This document shows, piece after piece, positions 46,671 to 58,205 of a stretch of 64,000 nt of DNA. Below the pieces are notes generated by a model. It was not told the DNA's origin, searched no databases, and saw only the letters and a program-made list of their open reading frames with translations. The position numbers and the translations under genes are program-made. Location of the stretch: assembly GCA_002118135.1 (NCBI GenBank), contig BDIU01000082.1:310001-374000 (forward strand), read 5' to 3'. This DNA is from Trebouxia sp. TZW2008 (taxonomy: Eukaryota; Chlorophyta; Trebouxiophyceae; Trebouxiales; Trebouxiaceae). Numbering within the stretch: the first letter of the stretch is position 1; the number at the start of each line of letters is the position of its first letter.

Positions 46671-49109
46671 ATGGCGCAATCGCTGTTGATGCCTTGTGGT
46701 ATATCCGGCAAGAAGGCCTTCGCATGCTCTACGCTCCGTTTGGGTGCAAGACCTCACGGACCGTCGCAAACGTTTGCTGCACCGGGTTATGATTCTCAGG
46801 TGCAAAAGTCGTGAGCTGTCGTTATCGTGATAAATCATGGCTTCTTTCCGTTCTGCACTCTACTGACGGACGTGCATGCAGAGACTCCGCAAGTTCAAGG
46901 GGACGACTAAATTTGCACGGCAATCAACAGTCGGTAATCCTTGCGCCGCTTGCGTTTTGACATAATCAGTACAGCAACAGTTGTTGGCCAGTTTTCCAGC
47001 ACTACTCCTGAGTCATCACTGCAGAGTGCTTGATCACTGTCTGTTGGCTCAACACACTTGCATACAACAAAAGGTCTTTTTGCAGTGCAAGCCTGGGGTC
47101 AGAAGCCCCACTCTGCAAGTCATGATGACCCGGAAGCGCTTGTCAGTCAGTTCTATGACTTGGCACAGAAAGGCAAAAAGCCTGATCATGCCTTGGTAAA
47201 CTCCCTAGGCAGCAGCCTCGAGAGTAAAGGCTCTTCAATTGGCCCTCAACAGATTGCCAATCTGGTGTGGGCTATTGCTAAGACAGGGACCAAGCTGGAT
47301 CCCAAGATTTTGGCGACCATTTTTGGCTTGATTTCTGCCAAATCTCACTCTTTCAAGCCTGCACAGATTGCAGCTGTGTTGTGGGCTCTAGGGTCCCTTG
47401 GACAGAAGGTGGATTCTGGTAAGGAAATTGCTGTAGTTGCATTGTAATCATAGCTCATGCTGTTTTGGCGATTATCTGCATGAGATTTTGAGGTGTCTCT
47501 ACTTGCTGCAGCACACGTCTACATGCTGCACAACCAGTCACATGACCTTTAACCTCTTTTTACCTGCAAAGGCTTGCCTTGCCATGCACCTGCCATAGTT
47601 CAGCCTGCACAAGTCAGCTGCATGCTTTTTGAGCAGAGAATCATGCCAGGGCATCCGCGGTTAGACCCACAAGTTGGCACAAGGCTGTTTGCTTTTGCAT
47701 ACAGGAGGCATTCACTCTGCCATACAAGCAGAGCTTTGCCAGTTGCAAGACCAGTTTGCCACGCTTGCTTTGTTGCAATACGCTGAGCCTGTGGCAACAT
47801 TATGGGCCCCTTTCTGCAGGCACAATAGCATCACTAGGCAAAGCCATAGCAGGCCAAGTTGGCAATTTTGATCCTAGATCCCTGACAGATGCGCTCTGGG
47901 GTTTTGCCAAATTGGGTGGCAAATTGGACGGCGGCACCATTAGCAAATTGGCACAGAGGGTCAAGGAGCTGGCATCTAAATTCAAACCTCAGGAAGCTGC
48001 AAATGCTTTGTGGGCATTGGTGAAACTGGATCAAGCCAATGGAGGCAATGCCATGAAGGTGAGTCACCCCAACAAGCAGTCCAGAGACTCTTTTTAAAGA
48101 TCTTCTGGCCATTTGCAGATTGCAGCTTCAGGTTCAAGCCGAGTGCGGCATTTGCAACTGCGCTTCACATATAGCACAGATCTGTTATGGGTAGGCAATG
48201 GCAATGTTCCTTGTCAGGCAACAATCACTCAGTGTGCTCATGCATCATTGTAAACACGCTGTGATCTTCTGCACACAGTCTGGAGCAATACATAGGTTGG
48301 CTATGGTGATCAGAAATTGTTGTCAGCAACTGAGCCCTGATCTGAGTTCTCAATGGACTTGCCTTGCCCTGGCTTGCAAATCACCGTTTGAGCAGAACTC
48401 ACTGCATAAAGCGCTGACGCAGCTTGTCACTGCTTATATGCCCGCTACACAAGGCACACTGCCCCTCACGCACACGTGACAGGTGCTGCACTTTTCACAT
48501 GCAATTGCAATTTGCCGGTTGCAATCGTGAAGCAGACTTTACTGCTGTTTCAGGCCATGCTTGCCCTTGGTGCTGGTAGCATAGCAGTGAATGCTGTAAA
48601 GGGCATGTTGGGGGGTGACAAGGATACTGCTCATGCTGAATCCAGCAGCAAGCATGACACACGCGCCAGCACAAAAGGCAATGAAGAAGAAATCTCCAAG
48701 GCCTTGGACTCTTTGAGGAAATCAGGTGATATTCTATTGCAACTAACCCTGTCCACAAATCTTGCCCTTGATGAATTTAAGTGCTGTGCCATGTTTTTCG
48801 TTCCTCAAGTGTCTCTACAGGTATTTGCTAGATGTATGCAGCCGCCCAAGCATTTCTTTGTTTCCCACCACTGATGTGATAACGGAGTTCATTGCCCAGA
48901 GGTTATGTTTATCACAGACAAACTGTTGTGTAGGTGCGGACCCAGGCGTCATCAAGGCCATGTCAGAGGCAGCAAAGAAGTACTCTCATGATGGGCATGA
49001 CAGCAATGCTCACCTCTTGGATGCAGTTGCAGCACTGCAGAAACATGGGCATGATGAGCCAAAAGAGGAACATCACAGTGGTGGTCTATTTGGCTTGTTT
49101 GGTCATTGA
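46671..49109 (+). CDS. Probably plastid-targeted ALWAxxKLG-repeat (OPR/heptatricopeptide-like) protein
   Basis: Six exons, phases consistent: 46671-46799, 46882-46933, 47086-47418, 47820-48058, 48554-48725, 48934-49109; 366 residues. The N-terminus MAQSLLMPCGISGKKAFACS has transit-peptide composition (Ser, Ala, Lys, few acids). Residues ~75-255 hold helical repeats of about 35-38 residues: IANLVWAIAKTGTKLD, IAAVLWALGSLGQKVD, LTDALWGFAKLGGKLD, AANALWALVKLDQAN. This pattern occurs in OPR/FASTK-type organelle RNA-binding proteins, many with a C-terminal RAP domain. Here RAP is absent; instead a Gly-rich segment (GAGSIAVNAVKGMLGG) and a His-rich end (HGHDEPKEEHH, GLFGLFGH) follow. A plastid RNA-related role is inference. 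An in-frame ATG also exists ~70 codons upstream (near 46459). Confidence 0.75.
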
Positions 49110-49221
49110 ACTGCTTCAAAACAAATGGAGAGGATAAGCAAAAAAGCATTGCGCATAAAGCAATCAACTGAGCTTGCGTGCACATGTGTGCATGCTGGTT
49201 TTGTTTGTAGGTAGTATGCTG

Positions 49222-49226
49222 TGTAA
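49222..49226 (+). terminator. Candidate TGTAA poly(A) signal
   Basis: TGTAA lies 113 bp after the stop of the ALWAxxKLG-repeat gene. Confidence 0.3.
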
Positions 49227-49560
49227 TAGATGCCCTGCTTGCCAAGAAATGCTTGTGCAGCAACAGAAAGCTTTGAGTGAAACTAGGCGGCCTGCATGCT
49301 GGATCAGTGAGTGATCTACAACAGGCTGCAAGTCTGAGAGTGGATCAAGGCGCTTACAACAGCATAGCCACGTGCTTTTACACAGATGGACCAATTTGGT
49401 TAGAACACGAAAAGTGTTCCGCTTGTGACCCTGAGCCATGCCGTTTATTGATGCATCTCAAGAAATGAATGTGCATGTCCTGCAACAATGCCATGCTGTG
49501 GCAAGTGTTGCTTATGATGAACGTTGTCGATCCAGTATTATAAGTGACTCAGCAGTGGTT

Positions 49561-49632
49561 CAGCACAAGTACTGTCATGATCACAGCACAAGTGCTGTCG
49601 TGTTCACAGCTCAAGTACTGTCATGTTCACAC
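49561..49632. repeat. 23-bp tandem repeat, three copies
   Basis: Units begin at 49561, 49584 and 49607 with core CAAGTACTGTCATG, in the intergenic stretch before the DGAT2 3' end. Confidence 0.75.
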
Positions 49633-49835
49633 ATCATGCACAAGATGCGCATCCCTGTACAGACAAAGCCTTAAAGCTGATTCAAGCAGATAGTCTTTCA
49701 ATGCAGAGCCGCTGACTGAAGCAGCATGTGGTTTGATCAGACCTGAAAGCATGGTGCTAGTGTACACCAGCAGTGACTGAGCAGAAGTCACAAAAAAGCT
49801 CAATCTGCTCAACCAAGGCACAGAACTTGACTGCA

Positions 49836-52800
49836 CTATTCCACTAGCTTGAATTCAGATGTGTCCTCGACTGCGTACTTGCCCTTGTTGGCATTCCACA
49901 AATCCTGCAATGCTGTGATATACCTACTGTGGTACTCATCAACCAATTGTGAGCCCTCTTCACTTTTGATATCGCCACCAAACCTGTCAAAGCGAGACAA
50001 TCATCACCATTTGTACGCAAGACACTGCATACGTGCATTGTGTCTATCTCCAGTCAGCACATCATGCTATCTTGAAGCCCCTTTCAGGCATGACTATGTG
50101 TGCCGGTCGCAGTGTTGCAGCAAGCTTAGTGCAGCAGCATGTGGACCTGAAAAGTGCTCAAACCAATTTTGTTCAAAATTTGTCGCACAGGAAGATGGCA
50201 AGTATGGTTCGACCTGCACAAATGACCATGCAGCGACCGCGTATCCCTTGCTACAATTGCTGCGCCTGTGCACTAATGCCAGCATGTCACCAACAAGCAT
50301 GATGGCGGCCAGGGGAGGTTGTATAACAGCCATCAACAGTCACTGCTGCTGGCAGTTGCATTGCACAAGAGCAGCAAGCCCTTGCCTTGGCACTTGTATA
50401 GGTCTACCAACCACTGTGTTGAGAGGAACTTGTTTGGGCAGAAGCCCAAAGGATGGCAGGAACCCTAGTGTGAACCCATCACCCCAGAAGAAGGGCATTG
50501 TGATACCCACAGAATGCTCCATCCACCTGTGAATACAGTACAAATCTGTTGAAAGTGCTTATGAAAAGAATTCCTTTCGGTAGCAAGGCACACAAATTTA
50601 GCCAGTCGCACTACACTCACTTGCTCACACCCTGGCTGTGGCGCACTGATCAGATATGACCACAACACTTGCAATGTCATGATGAACACAATAGCGATAA
50701 TGAGAAAAAGTCACAGTGCTGACAATACGGCAGTAAACAAAATGGCGGCACCAACTACGACAACACAAACACAGTGTTAGGAGATTGCTAAGCATACCAG
50801 CACAAGTGTTGCTGAGCTTTACCTCTGGAACTTTCTGAGAGGAGACTTTGGGGGCGCAACCCAAGTGCTGTAGGTTTCATTCTCTCCAAAGTTGATAACA
50901 GGCACCAAAGCCGCTCCTGCTTGAAGTGCCACTCTGACAAAGCCCTTGCGCTTGTGAAGCACCAGGTTCATTGTGCCAGGAGCCGCGTACAAACTTTCGG
51001 TGGCGCCTCCAACTGCCAGCATGATGGATTGTCCTTTGCCACTGCACGCAGTACAGGCTGTTGGAAACAAACATGTTGAGCACTGCTAGTCATTGTGGCT
51101 AGCTTCATTGTGCCAGGAGCTGTATAAAGGCTTACACTCGCCCCTCCTACTGCTAGCATGATGGATTGTCCTTTGCCACTGCATGTAGTACAGCTTTTGG
51201 AAGGAGTACAAAAAGCTACAATGTCAGGCATGTAAACCCTGGCTCTCTCGACAGACTGCCAGCACAATTGATTGTTCCTGATTGCCGCAGGTCCATATGG
51301 CATGTTCAAAAAAGTGTAGACCTGACATGTGTCAAGTAACAGCTACTTGTCGCAGCAGAGTGACGCAGAAGCTAGCGCGCCCACTGTCTTGACAATTCTC
51401 GTTTTCTGCTGCACAAATGCAGTTGTGCAGGCTGCGAACATGAAAAAGAAAGGATGCATGCCTTGCCAATTGGATCTGAGCTCAAATATTGCGCAATGAA
51501 GGTGTGATGAGACAAAGCAAGGCCTGGTACGGCATTATGGCATACCTCTTGAGGATCTTGATGCAAGTCCCTCTGCTGGCATCAGAAAAGCTGTGGAGCA
51601 GCAGATACTCCCTCAAGATGCCTACTTGATGTGCTGTGAAACATGTCAAAAGTTTTGAGGCAAGGACTGAAAGGTTGATGGTATACCTCTTTAAGATCTT
51701 GATGCAGGTACCTCTACTGACATCAGACAAGCCGTGGAGCAGCAAGTACTCTCTCAGGAAAGGCATCCTCAGGTTGGTAGTCAGAGTGAGCACATGCATC
51801 TTGATGCCAGGGAACAACTCCCCAAACCCAGTGCCCTCTGTGGCAAAAGCCAGCCATGAACTGTACAAGGCAAAAGCAAGTCAGAATGGTGCTTATGATT
51901 GTGAAAAAAAGCATTCTCAGTTTTGTAATCAGAGTGAGCACATGCATCTTGATGCCAGGGAACAGCTCCCCAAACCCAGTACCCTCTGTGGCAAAAGCTA
52001 GCCATGAACTGCATGACAGCAACAAATCAATCAGAAGTTGGTTGTGCTTCTAGTCAACATGCAGTTGATTAGTATTGGCTGCAGGCCATGCTGCCAGTTG
52101 ACTGTCAACAAGTCATGGATCTCTTGCATGTGCGCGCATGCTGCTCACTGGGCCCGCAAATGGGCTGCGGTTGTGCTTATCTATATCACGGGATCAATGA
52201 TTGTGGATTTTGGTTTGCCAGCTGTGCATGCCACACATCTCAAAGCATTGAGAGTTGCATCGTGAAATTGCTCATTGCATGCAGATTGAAGCTGGCCATG
52301 GTGGAGGTGCTTGCCTCCAACTTGTGATACCATGCGGATGGCAAGCAAACAGGTAGTTGCTTGCTGGATCTAGGTCTGCTGTCTTGTGTAGCTGAGCTGG
52401 AAAATACTCAGCCACTTTCTTCCACCCTCTCCAACTGTGCTGCACAGATCGCAGTTCAGCATGACCTGCTACACATGTTCTCACAACAGACAGCAGTAGT
52501 GCGACTGCATGAACTGCTTGCATGCATTTTGACTGATGCTGACCTGCGGCCTATTGGTGTGTACACGTGTGCATGCAACGCTCGATTGCCTTGGACCAAG
52601 AAAATGTAGACTAGATACCTGTGGTGAAACCAGAAAGACTGAGCTTGTGAAAGTCCAGACACGGTCTGAAGGTTCGTCACAAGAGCTTACAAAGCTGCTA
52701 AAGCTGCCGTGATCTTGCTGAAGTAGAAAGATACGCCCATGACAGTGATCCAAGTTCCCCAAGTCCACATGAAATAGTGAAACGCCACTATGCACTTCAC

Positions 52801-52845
52801 ACGGAACTGATCTTGTATCGACAGCTTTGTTTTGGCCGTAGCCAT
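49836..52845 (-). CDS. DGAT2: Diacylglycerol O-acyltransferase type 2
   Basis: ER enzyme that makes triacylglycerol from diacylglycerol and acyl-CoA. Minus-strand exons: 52845-52691, 52618-52544, 52479-52331, 51860-51687, 51041-50823, 50526-50344, 49983-49836; about 365 residues. Family blocks are in order: the HPH(G) active-site motif (~123-126), ATEGTGFGELFPGIK, LAVGGATESLYAAPG, LHKRKGFVRVALQAGA with GEN, the FGLLPKQVP and VVGRPIQV block, and a C-terminal LWNANKGKYAVED. An N-terminal membrane stretch is near residues 15-50. The join from HPHG to the next exon is out of phase by one, so a microexon or different edge is missing where VLAVGAF-like residues are expected. Exons 4 and 5 are partly duplicated nearby. 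Relatives MGAT and wax synthase cannot be excluded. Confidence 0.88.
51178..51290 (-). repeat. Two copies of DGAT2 exon 5 start
   Basis: Exon 5 (start 51041) has a copy at 51178 running down to about 51095 (SGKGQSIMLAVGGASVSLYT, acceptor kept, ending without a donor) and a weaker one at about 51243-51290. Spacing is about 137 and 100-110 bp. Confidence 0.85.
51546..51622 (-). repeat. Copy of DGAT2 exon 4 3' half
   Basis: Reads REYLLLHSFSDASRGTCIK with donor GTATGC, 141 bp downstream of the true exon end (REYLLLHGLSDVSRGTCIK at about 51756-51687). Identity is high and the frame is intact. Confidence 0.88.
51910..52008 (-). repeat. Copy of DGAT2 exon 4 5' half
   Basis: Acceptor ATGCAG, then about 99 bp at roughly 90% identity to true exon 4 (51860 downward), reading FATEGTGFGELFPGIKMHV in frame; 148 bp upstream of the true start. 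It diverges before a donor. Confidence 0.9.
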
Positions 52846-53426
52846 CCCGCTCTCGGTCGTCTTTTTCACCGATCTGCACCCAATCGGGACGGATGCAGCC
52901 AGTACGCTGCAGTGCCGTCGAGCTGGTTGTGCTGTGCGTTGCTTACAATAATAGTTTGGGATTCAAAATCGCACTGTGTGTGCAGTGCTGATTGTTCAGT
53001 CTGTGTGCAGGTAGCACAGGCTCACACAGTCACGCTTCAGCATGCTGAAGCAACATCATCAAGTTGCGCAGCTATATATTTTTCATCACAATACTAATGC
53101 AAGGACAATATAGAATCTCAATATAATTAGTCAGGTCCTGAGACATCAAACTTGACATACTGTTCTGACAGGACTGGATGACATGCTACCTGTAAACGTT
53201 TGTTCATGCGCATGATTCAGTCTGACAGTGTAGACAGCGGGACCTGATTCGTTTTGAGATTAGTGTCGACTCATTTCCAGAAACAGAAGGGAACTGGTCA
53301 AGCAAGTGAGCTGGTCAAAACACAAGTGACGGTGCAGGCTAGCAATGGGAGGCAGCCGGCACCCATGACTTCTGTTTGCAAATGCATCCTAGAGATAACA
53401 CTATGTTGTACAATGTCATATTATTC
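52846..53426. other. Intergenic stretch upstream of DGAT2
   Basis: Contains the DGAT2 promoter side. No gene or notable repeat was seen. Confidence 0.4.
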
Positions 53427-56400
53427 TCATGGTATGGGAGGGTCCGACTTGTCATACACATGGCTCATCCATTTGACCCTTGAAAGCCTCCTGGCAGCCG
53501 CATACTGCTGGAACAAGTATGCCAGCCGCGTATGCAAAAATAGGCCCACATGCATGTGACCCAAATCTTCATCATCAGCTGCAGCTTGACTGGGATGGTG
53601 TTTCAATGCTTTCCTGATGTCTTTCTGATGCCACGCTGACTCACGTGCCCCCAAGTGTATACTAATCAGATGCTGCAACTGATCCTCACACTCCTCATTG
53701 CACCATCCTTGCAGTGCCATTTCAAGTCTGCACCACATTGACACATTGCATGCAGCCCCTTGTGGCAAATTGTTTTCTGCACTCACGCTGAGCATTACAC
53801 AGCCTGAGCGACTGCCACTGTGTTGTCAAAACAACTAGGCTTTGGGCAAGCTCTCAGACCTTGGCAGTGCTTTCAACAGAGAGGTTGTGCAGGGATGTAT
53901 TCTTGTAACAACTGCTTTGGCTCCCAACAAAATTGTCCTTACTCAGAGGTGCCACTGCAGTCAGAGTGCAGTGATTGGTCACCAACTGCGTTGTCCCTGC
54001 ATTGCGTGTCTTTTACAAAGAGAAGTTACTGTAACAGGTGTCTGTCTGACAACAGTGAACTCACTCACAGTGATCTTATGTGTCACATTGCCCAATGCAC
54101 TTTGGAAAATTCACCTGTCCATGACACCACTTGGGTGGGTGCCCAAATCATGACCATCAGGAGTGAGGCGCCACCCAGGGTCAAATAGGTTTATTGTGGG
54201 TCTGAAGTACCCATAGCCGGGATCAGTGGCCATGATGCCAAATTCTTTCCAAATCAAATGCGCTATAGCAAAGTCTGCATTACAAGCAACGTGTCAGCTT
54301 CATGCAGCTGCATATTGTGGGTGTCTACACTCTGAAAGCCAAGACCTGATTATCAAGTGTCGCTTGTTTGGACATTCTGTGTTCAGAACCACAGCTGTTG
54401 TTTGCCGTCACTTACGACGTCCAGCAACATAAATAGCATGCTGAGCCATCGCTAACCAAAATTCTGCCTGCTTATCAACCCAGGGACAGAGCAGCTCTTG
54501 ATACTTGAATGCCACAACATGTTGTTGTCGCAAGACACAAGGCGACCAGGTCCAGCAAGTCACGCCTTGTTCAAAGCAAGTCATCAACAATTGTGGCTTT
54601 GCCCTCAATACAAGACAACAAATCACACACAATAACATTGAGCATGGGACGAGCTGCATAGCATATACACAAAGCAGTGAGACCGACCTCCTGCCCCTAT
54701 GTGTGCCCAGTTCATGTTCTTGACGGCCTGCTCAATTTCCTCATAACTGCGCATGCGCATCAAGCCCTGACTGAAGATCATGCCAGCACCTGAAAAGGAC
54801 ATGACAAGCTAATGTCACACCTGAAGATGATGCCAGCTCCTGCATCGTATATGTTAAGCAGATGTCATAGCTGAAGATAGTGCTAGCAACTGTACAGCAC
54901 ATGGCAAGCAAATGTCATAGCTGTCAGCCAAGTTGTTATACGCACAGGACCAATGCAACAAGCAGTGTCATTTGCATAATGTTTGCAACACTCATGCTGT
55001 GCAAGCAATACGCAATGCTTTTCGTCAATGGCGCGGTCCCAAGAGCAGAACACGACTGAGAGAGCAGTACCTCCATGTGGCCAGAACCAGTGAAAGCGGG
55101 CCGGGTCGCAGTTGCCGTCTGCAAAGAGGCCGAGGTTGTCAGACGCACACACAGCCTCAGGCGTGCACGGACAAGCCTGCGCATTCACACATCATGCTGG
55201 TCAGAAACCAAGCACCTGGGCTGTCTCAGGGTAACAAAGCAGCAGTTATCTTCAGCATTGCGAGCTCTGACTGCGTCTGTATGATTGCTTTGCTGTGTCT
55301 ATGCAGCAGGGTTTGAAGGTGCTGGTCTATCGCATGCACATTTGCACAACCACATGATGGCAAGGAACAAGCACAATCTGGGCCTTGCTCTGAACAGCAA
55401 TGCCAGTGACAATTCCGGGAGACACAATGCTTACCCTGGGGGCTCTGAAACCAACATAGGTTTTATTGGCTGGTGGAAGACCCTCAGCAGGGTCTGTGTA
55501 ATTACAAGGTAGACATCTTGGAGCTATTCTGTTGGGATGCATATACTGGCCCATGTCAAAGTCTGCAGTCAGGTATGATGTCAAGATTATTTTGATGTTG
55601 TTTGCAAAAGGAATTCAGACGCTACGTCAAAATGCATATACTGCCCCAAGGCTGCAAAGATACATATAGTTTAGTTACAGAATATCTGAGCAAGTGTGTT
55701 ATTGAACGCTGGCATGATAAATATTCTGCATGGTGTGACTGCCTAGGCTGATCTGTTTGGCTGGGCAAGGGTTTTTGTTGGCAGGATGACGGTTTTAAGC
55801 AAAGGCTTTCCAACAAGACAGGCAAATCTGGATGATAGGCAAGGCAATCACGTGGCAGGACCAAAGCCAGATCCTGTAAGCAAATGCACCCAAACTTGAT
55901 GAGACAATTTTGCATCATGCAAATGGAACAAGGCGTACAGAATTCATGAATGCAATGGCTTTGCGGGCTGCTTCTTTAGAAAGAGACTCTCATGGTGTCG
56001 TCTAACAATGCAGCCTCTTTGCCCTTGTTGTCTTTCAATGGCTAGGCATGACAGTCATGACAGGATGCGTCTTATTTGCAAAGGCTTTCCTTGCATCGAG
56101 GGAAAGCTGGTGCCTGCTGGCTCACAGGACAAGCAAAGGTAGATTTTGCATACCCACTTTTAAGGTCAGTTGGGAACCATATGTGGTCTGACAATATGTA
56201 GGGGACTGTATGGTCCAGGGTGTCAAGCAGCCTCAAAGCATTGTCCACAAAGAAGGTTGTGTCATCATCACCAAACAGCATCCATTTGTACGAGTCAATC
56301 CCAGCTGTCTTGTTTGCAAGGAAGGGAGTAATAGTGGCTCTGCAGCATCAAATGTGTGTTGCAGCCATGAATTGAGTCTTTTGACGCAAGGCAGAGCTAC

Positions 56401-57460
56401 AACCAAGCTAGAGACATCGAAAAGCTGCTCCTTGCAGTTTCATTTCAAGCAGTAATGCAACATTGGAATTTTGAACTCGTGCACAGACTTGCAATATGAG
56501 GCCTGCATATCAACTAGCCGTGATGACACTGAATTGCTGCTGCAAATGATTTATATGACAGTAACAGGATCTGGATGTTGTGAGGGCTGAAAGAAGCTCG
56601 AGGTTCAGTGCTCAACACTCAGTGCTCAATGTCCCATGCTCAAAGCCAACATAGGCATAGCAACAGCATGCGCATGCCATAACAGCCAAAAGTACATTGT
56701 TGATGGGTACCAATGCTGACTTTGCAGGAGTCCCTACCGCATGTCGCCCAGTTTGGGCCGGTTGTACACATCTGGAAAGTCTGCAAACTTCTCTAGATGC
56801 TCGCTGATGCCTGCCTGAAATGCTTTTGATGTGTTTTTGAGGTCATAGCCTGTTTCCATTACGATTACTGTGGGCACGCCCTTCCTCCAGGCCCTAGTGG
56901 CTTCTGGCAGAAGCATCCTGCAAGGCAGATAGGTAAGTCACCCAGAAAGACCCTTCGAGGCAAATGAATGAGTGGATCCGATGTTGACATGACATGGATG
57001 TCAAATCTTGTCCTCCCAACTGTCCAGGACAAAACGACAGAGCATGCCATGCTGATCAATGACGCTCTTCACGCACTCAAAACAGAGCGAACAGCATGCA
57101 ATGCAGTACTGATGCTCCAATGTGTAGATGCAGTCTGTTTGCTGTTGCTGTGCATATCAAAAATGACTGCAGAAGGGTCTGAGCACATGGCCTGACCATG
57201 CAGACTCAGCAGGTCACTTGCAGGCAGCCCAGGTGGTCAAGCCCACAGAATGGCTTTAGTATGTACCTCTGGGTTGTAGCAGTCATTGCCACAAGAAGAT
57301 CAGTCCTAGTCAGTCCTGATGGCCGCTGCGAGGAATAGCCGGGCCGAGACACCAAATAGAAAAGAGGCACAATGATGCAGGTCAGCACCGCAGTCAACAC
57401 TGCTGCAGCTTTGAAGCGCACGGACTTCTTGCGAACCCTCTTGCTCTGATCAAGAAACAT
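53427..57460 (-). CDS. GT31-type glycosyltransferase (Fringe/DUF604-like), type II membrane protein
   Basis: Likely Golgi enzyme transferring a sugar from a nucleotide sugar. Minus-strand exons: 57460-57267, 56917-56738, 56339-56158, 55562-55435, 55176-55071, 54789-54688, 54274-54115, then a last exon in 53795-53427 whose junction is uncertain. Residues ~19-40 form a membrane anchor after a basic N-terminus (DQSKRVRKKSVRFK). TDLLVAMTAT starts the catalytic region. FGDDDTTFFVDN (~146-157) is the DxD metal and sugar-nucleotide site; GGAGMIFSQGL and FGIMATDPGYGYF match the downstream Fringe/DUF604 blocks. A Cys-rich insert (ACPCTPEAVCAS, NCDPARFHWFW) sits between. Acceptor substrate unknown. A 112-bp gap separates its ATG from a divergent start at 57573. 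Confidence 0.8.
54771..54895 (-). repeat. Three 50-bp tandem units over an exon start of the glycosyltransferase
   Basis: The acceptor and first codons of exon 54789-54688 (GAGMIFS) recur upstream in transcript sense, at 54821 and 54871. CTGAAGAT-containing cores start at 54771, 54821 and 54871, spaced exactly 50 bp. Confidence 0.85.
55621..55651 (-). repeat. Short copy of exon 55562-55435 start
   Basis: TTTGCAG followed by codons resembling MGQYMHP of the true exon, about 90 bp upstream in transcript sense. Confidence 0.65.
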
Positions 57461-57572
57461 GCGGGAAAGCCTAAGGCTCCAAGTCAAGGGGCAGGTTCGA
57501 TCTCGCGGGAGGGAACTGAATCTACGCTTCTGGCTGTGTCATGGCTGGCCTACTGTGCCGAATCAGTCATTT
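57461..57572. promoter_or_regulatory. Divergent promoter of 112 bp
   Basis: Lies between the glycosyltransferase ATG (57460, minus) and an ATG at 57573 (plus). It is short for two promoters plus UTRs, so one start codon may be misassigned. Confidence 0.4.
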
Positions 57573-57749
57573 ATGTCGGGATCGAAGCAATCGCTGTACC
57601 ATAAAACGAGCTGCAGTGGTTCTCGTCACGCAGCAAATGCAGGCAAGCAGGCACGACTGATGACACTTCCTTCTGTGCTTGCGGATATCGTAGATTGCCT
57701 ATCGACGCGTGGCCCAGGTCATCGACTCAACTCTGCGCTGGATGCTTAA
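57573..57749 (+). CDS. Unrecognised open frame, probably a first exon
   Basis: MSGSKQSLYHKTSCSGSRHA, then LMTLPSVLADIVDCLSTRG; it ends at TAA 57747 or splices at CCCAG|GTCATC (57717). LPSVLADIVDCL faintly resembles an F-box start. I could not join it to exon-like sequence at 57947-58098. Confidence 0.35.
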   Translation: MSGSKQSLYHKTSCSGSRHAANAGKQARLMTLPSVLADIVDCLSTRGPGHRLNSALDA

Positions 57750-58119
57750 ACGGGGAATGCGAGACAGCTCGCATAATGAATCGACAATTACAGACAGCTC
57801 TGACTTCATGTGGCCACAGGCATGCACAGCTGTTGAAACTGGATTGATGTCAAAAACCAAAGCAATGGCATTGCTGGCTCAAGCCAACAGGAACCCAAGC
57901 TAAATCAAAGCATGCATGGAGATAGGTTACAAGCCATTTCCATTGCAGGCGCGCTTGGAGGCCCACTGCACTGTCTACACCATCTCTGAACAGCTTGGCA
58001 GCGCCGTTAAGGCTTTCACCTCCTACATAACACACGGCCTGATGTTGTGGCGCTCAACAAGCAGATCGTGGTCTTTGTACATGCATTGGCTGGACTGATC
58101 ATCAGATGCACAAATGCTG

Positions 58120-58205
58120 TCAGCCTGAATGCTTTGTGAGCTCAATGACCAGCCTGAATGAAGCGCCTGAATGAACAGCCTGAATGAACTGTGAACTCAA
58201 TGAAG
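58120..58205. repeat. CAGCCTGAATGAA-type short tandem repeat
   Basis: Four imperfect GCCTGAATG units, irregularly spaced. The rest of 58100-59514 shows nothing I can support. Confidence 0.6.

Noticed and set aside
54415..54467. Possible extra glycosyltransferase exon ending at a GTAAGT donor
   Set aside because: Including it breaks phase; direct splicing from 54688 to 54274 gives an uninterrupted Fringe/DUF604-like sequence (AHIGAGDFAIAHLIWKEFG).
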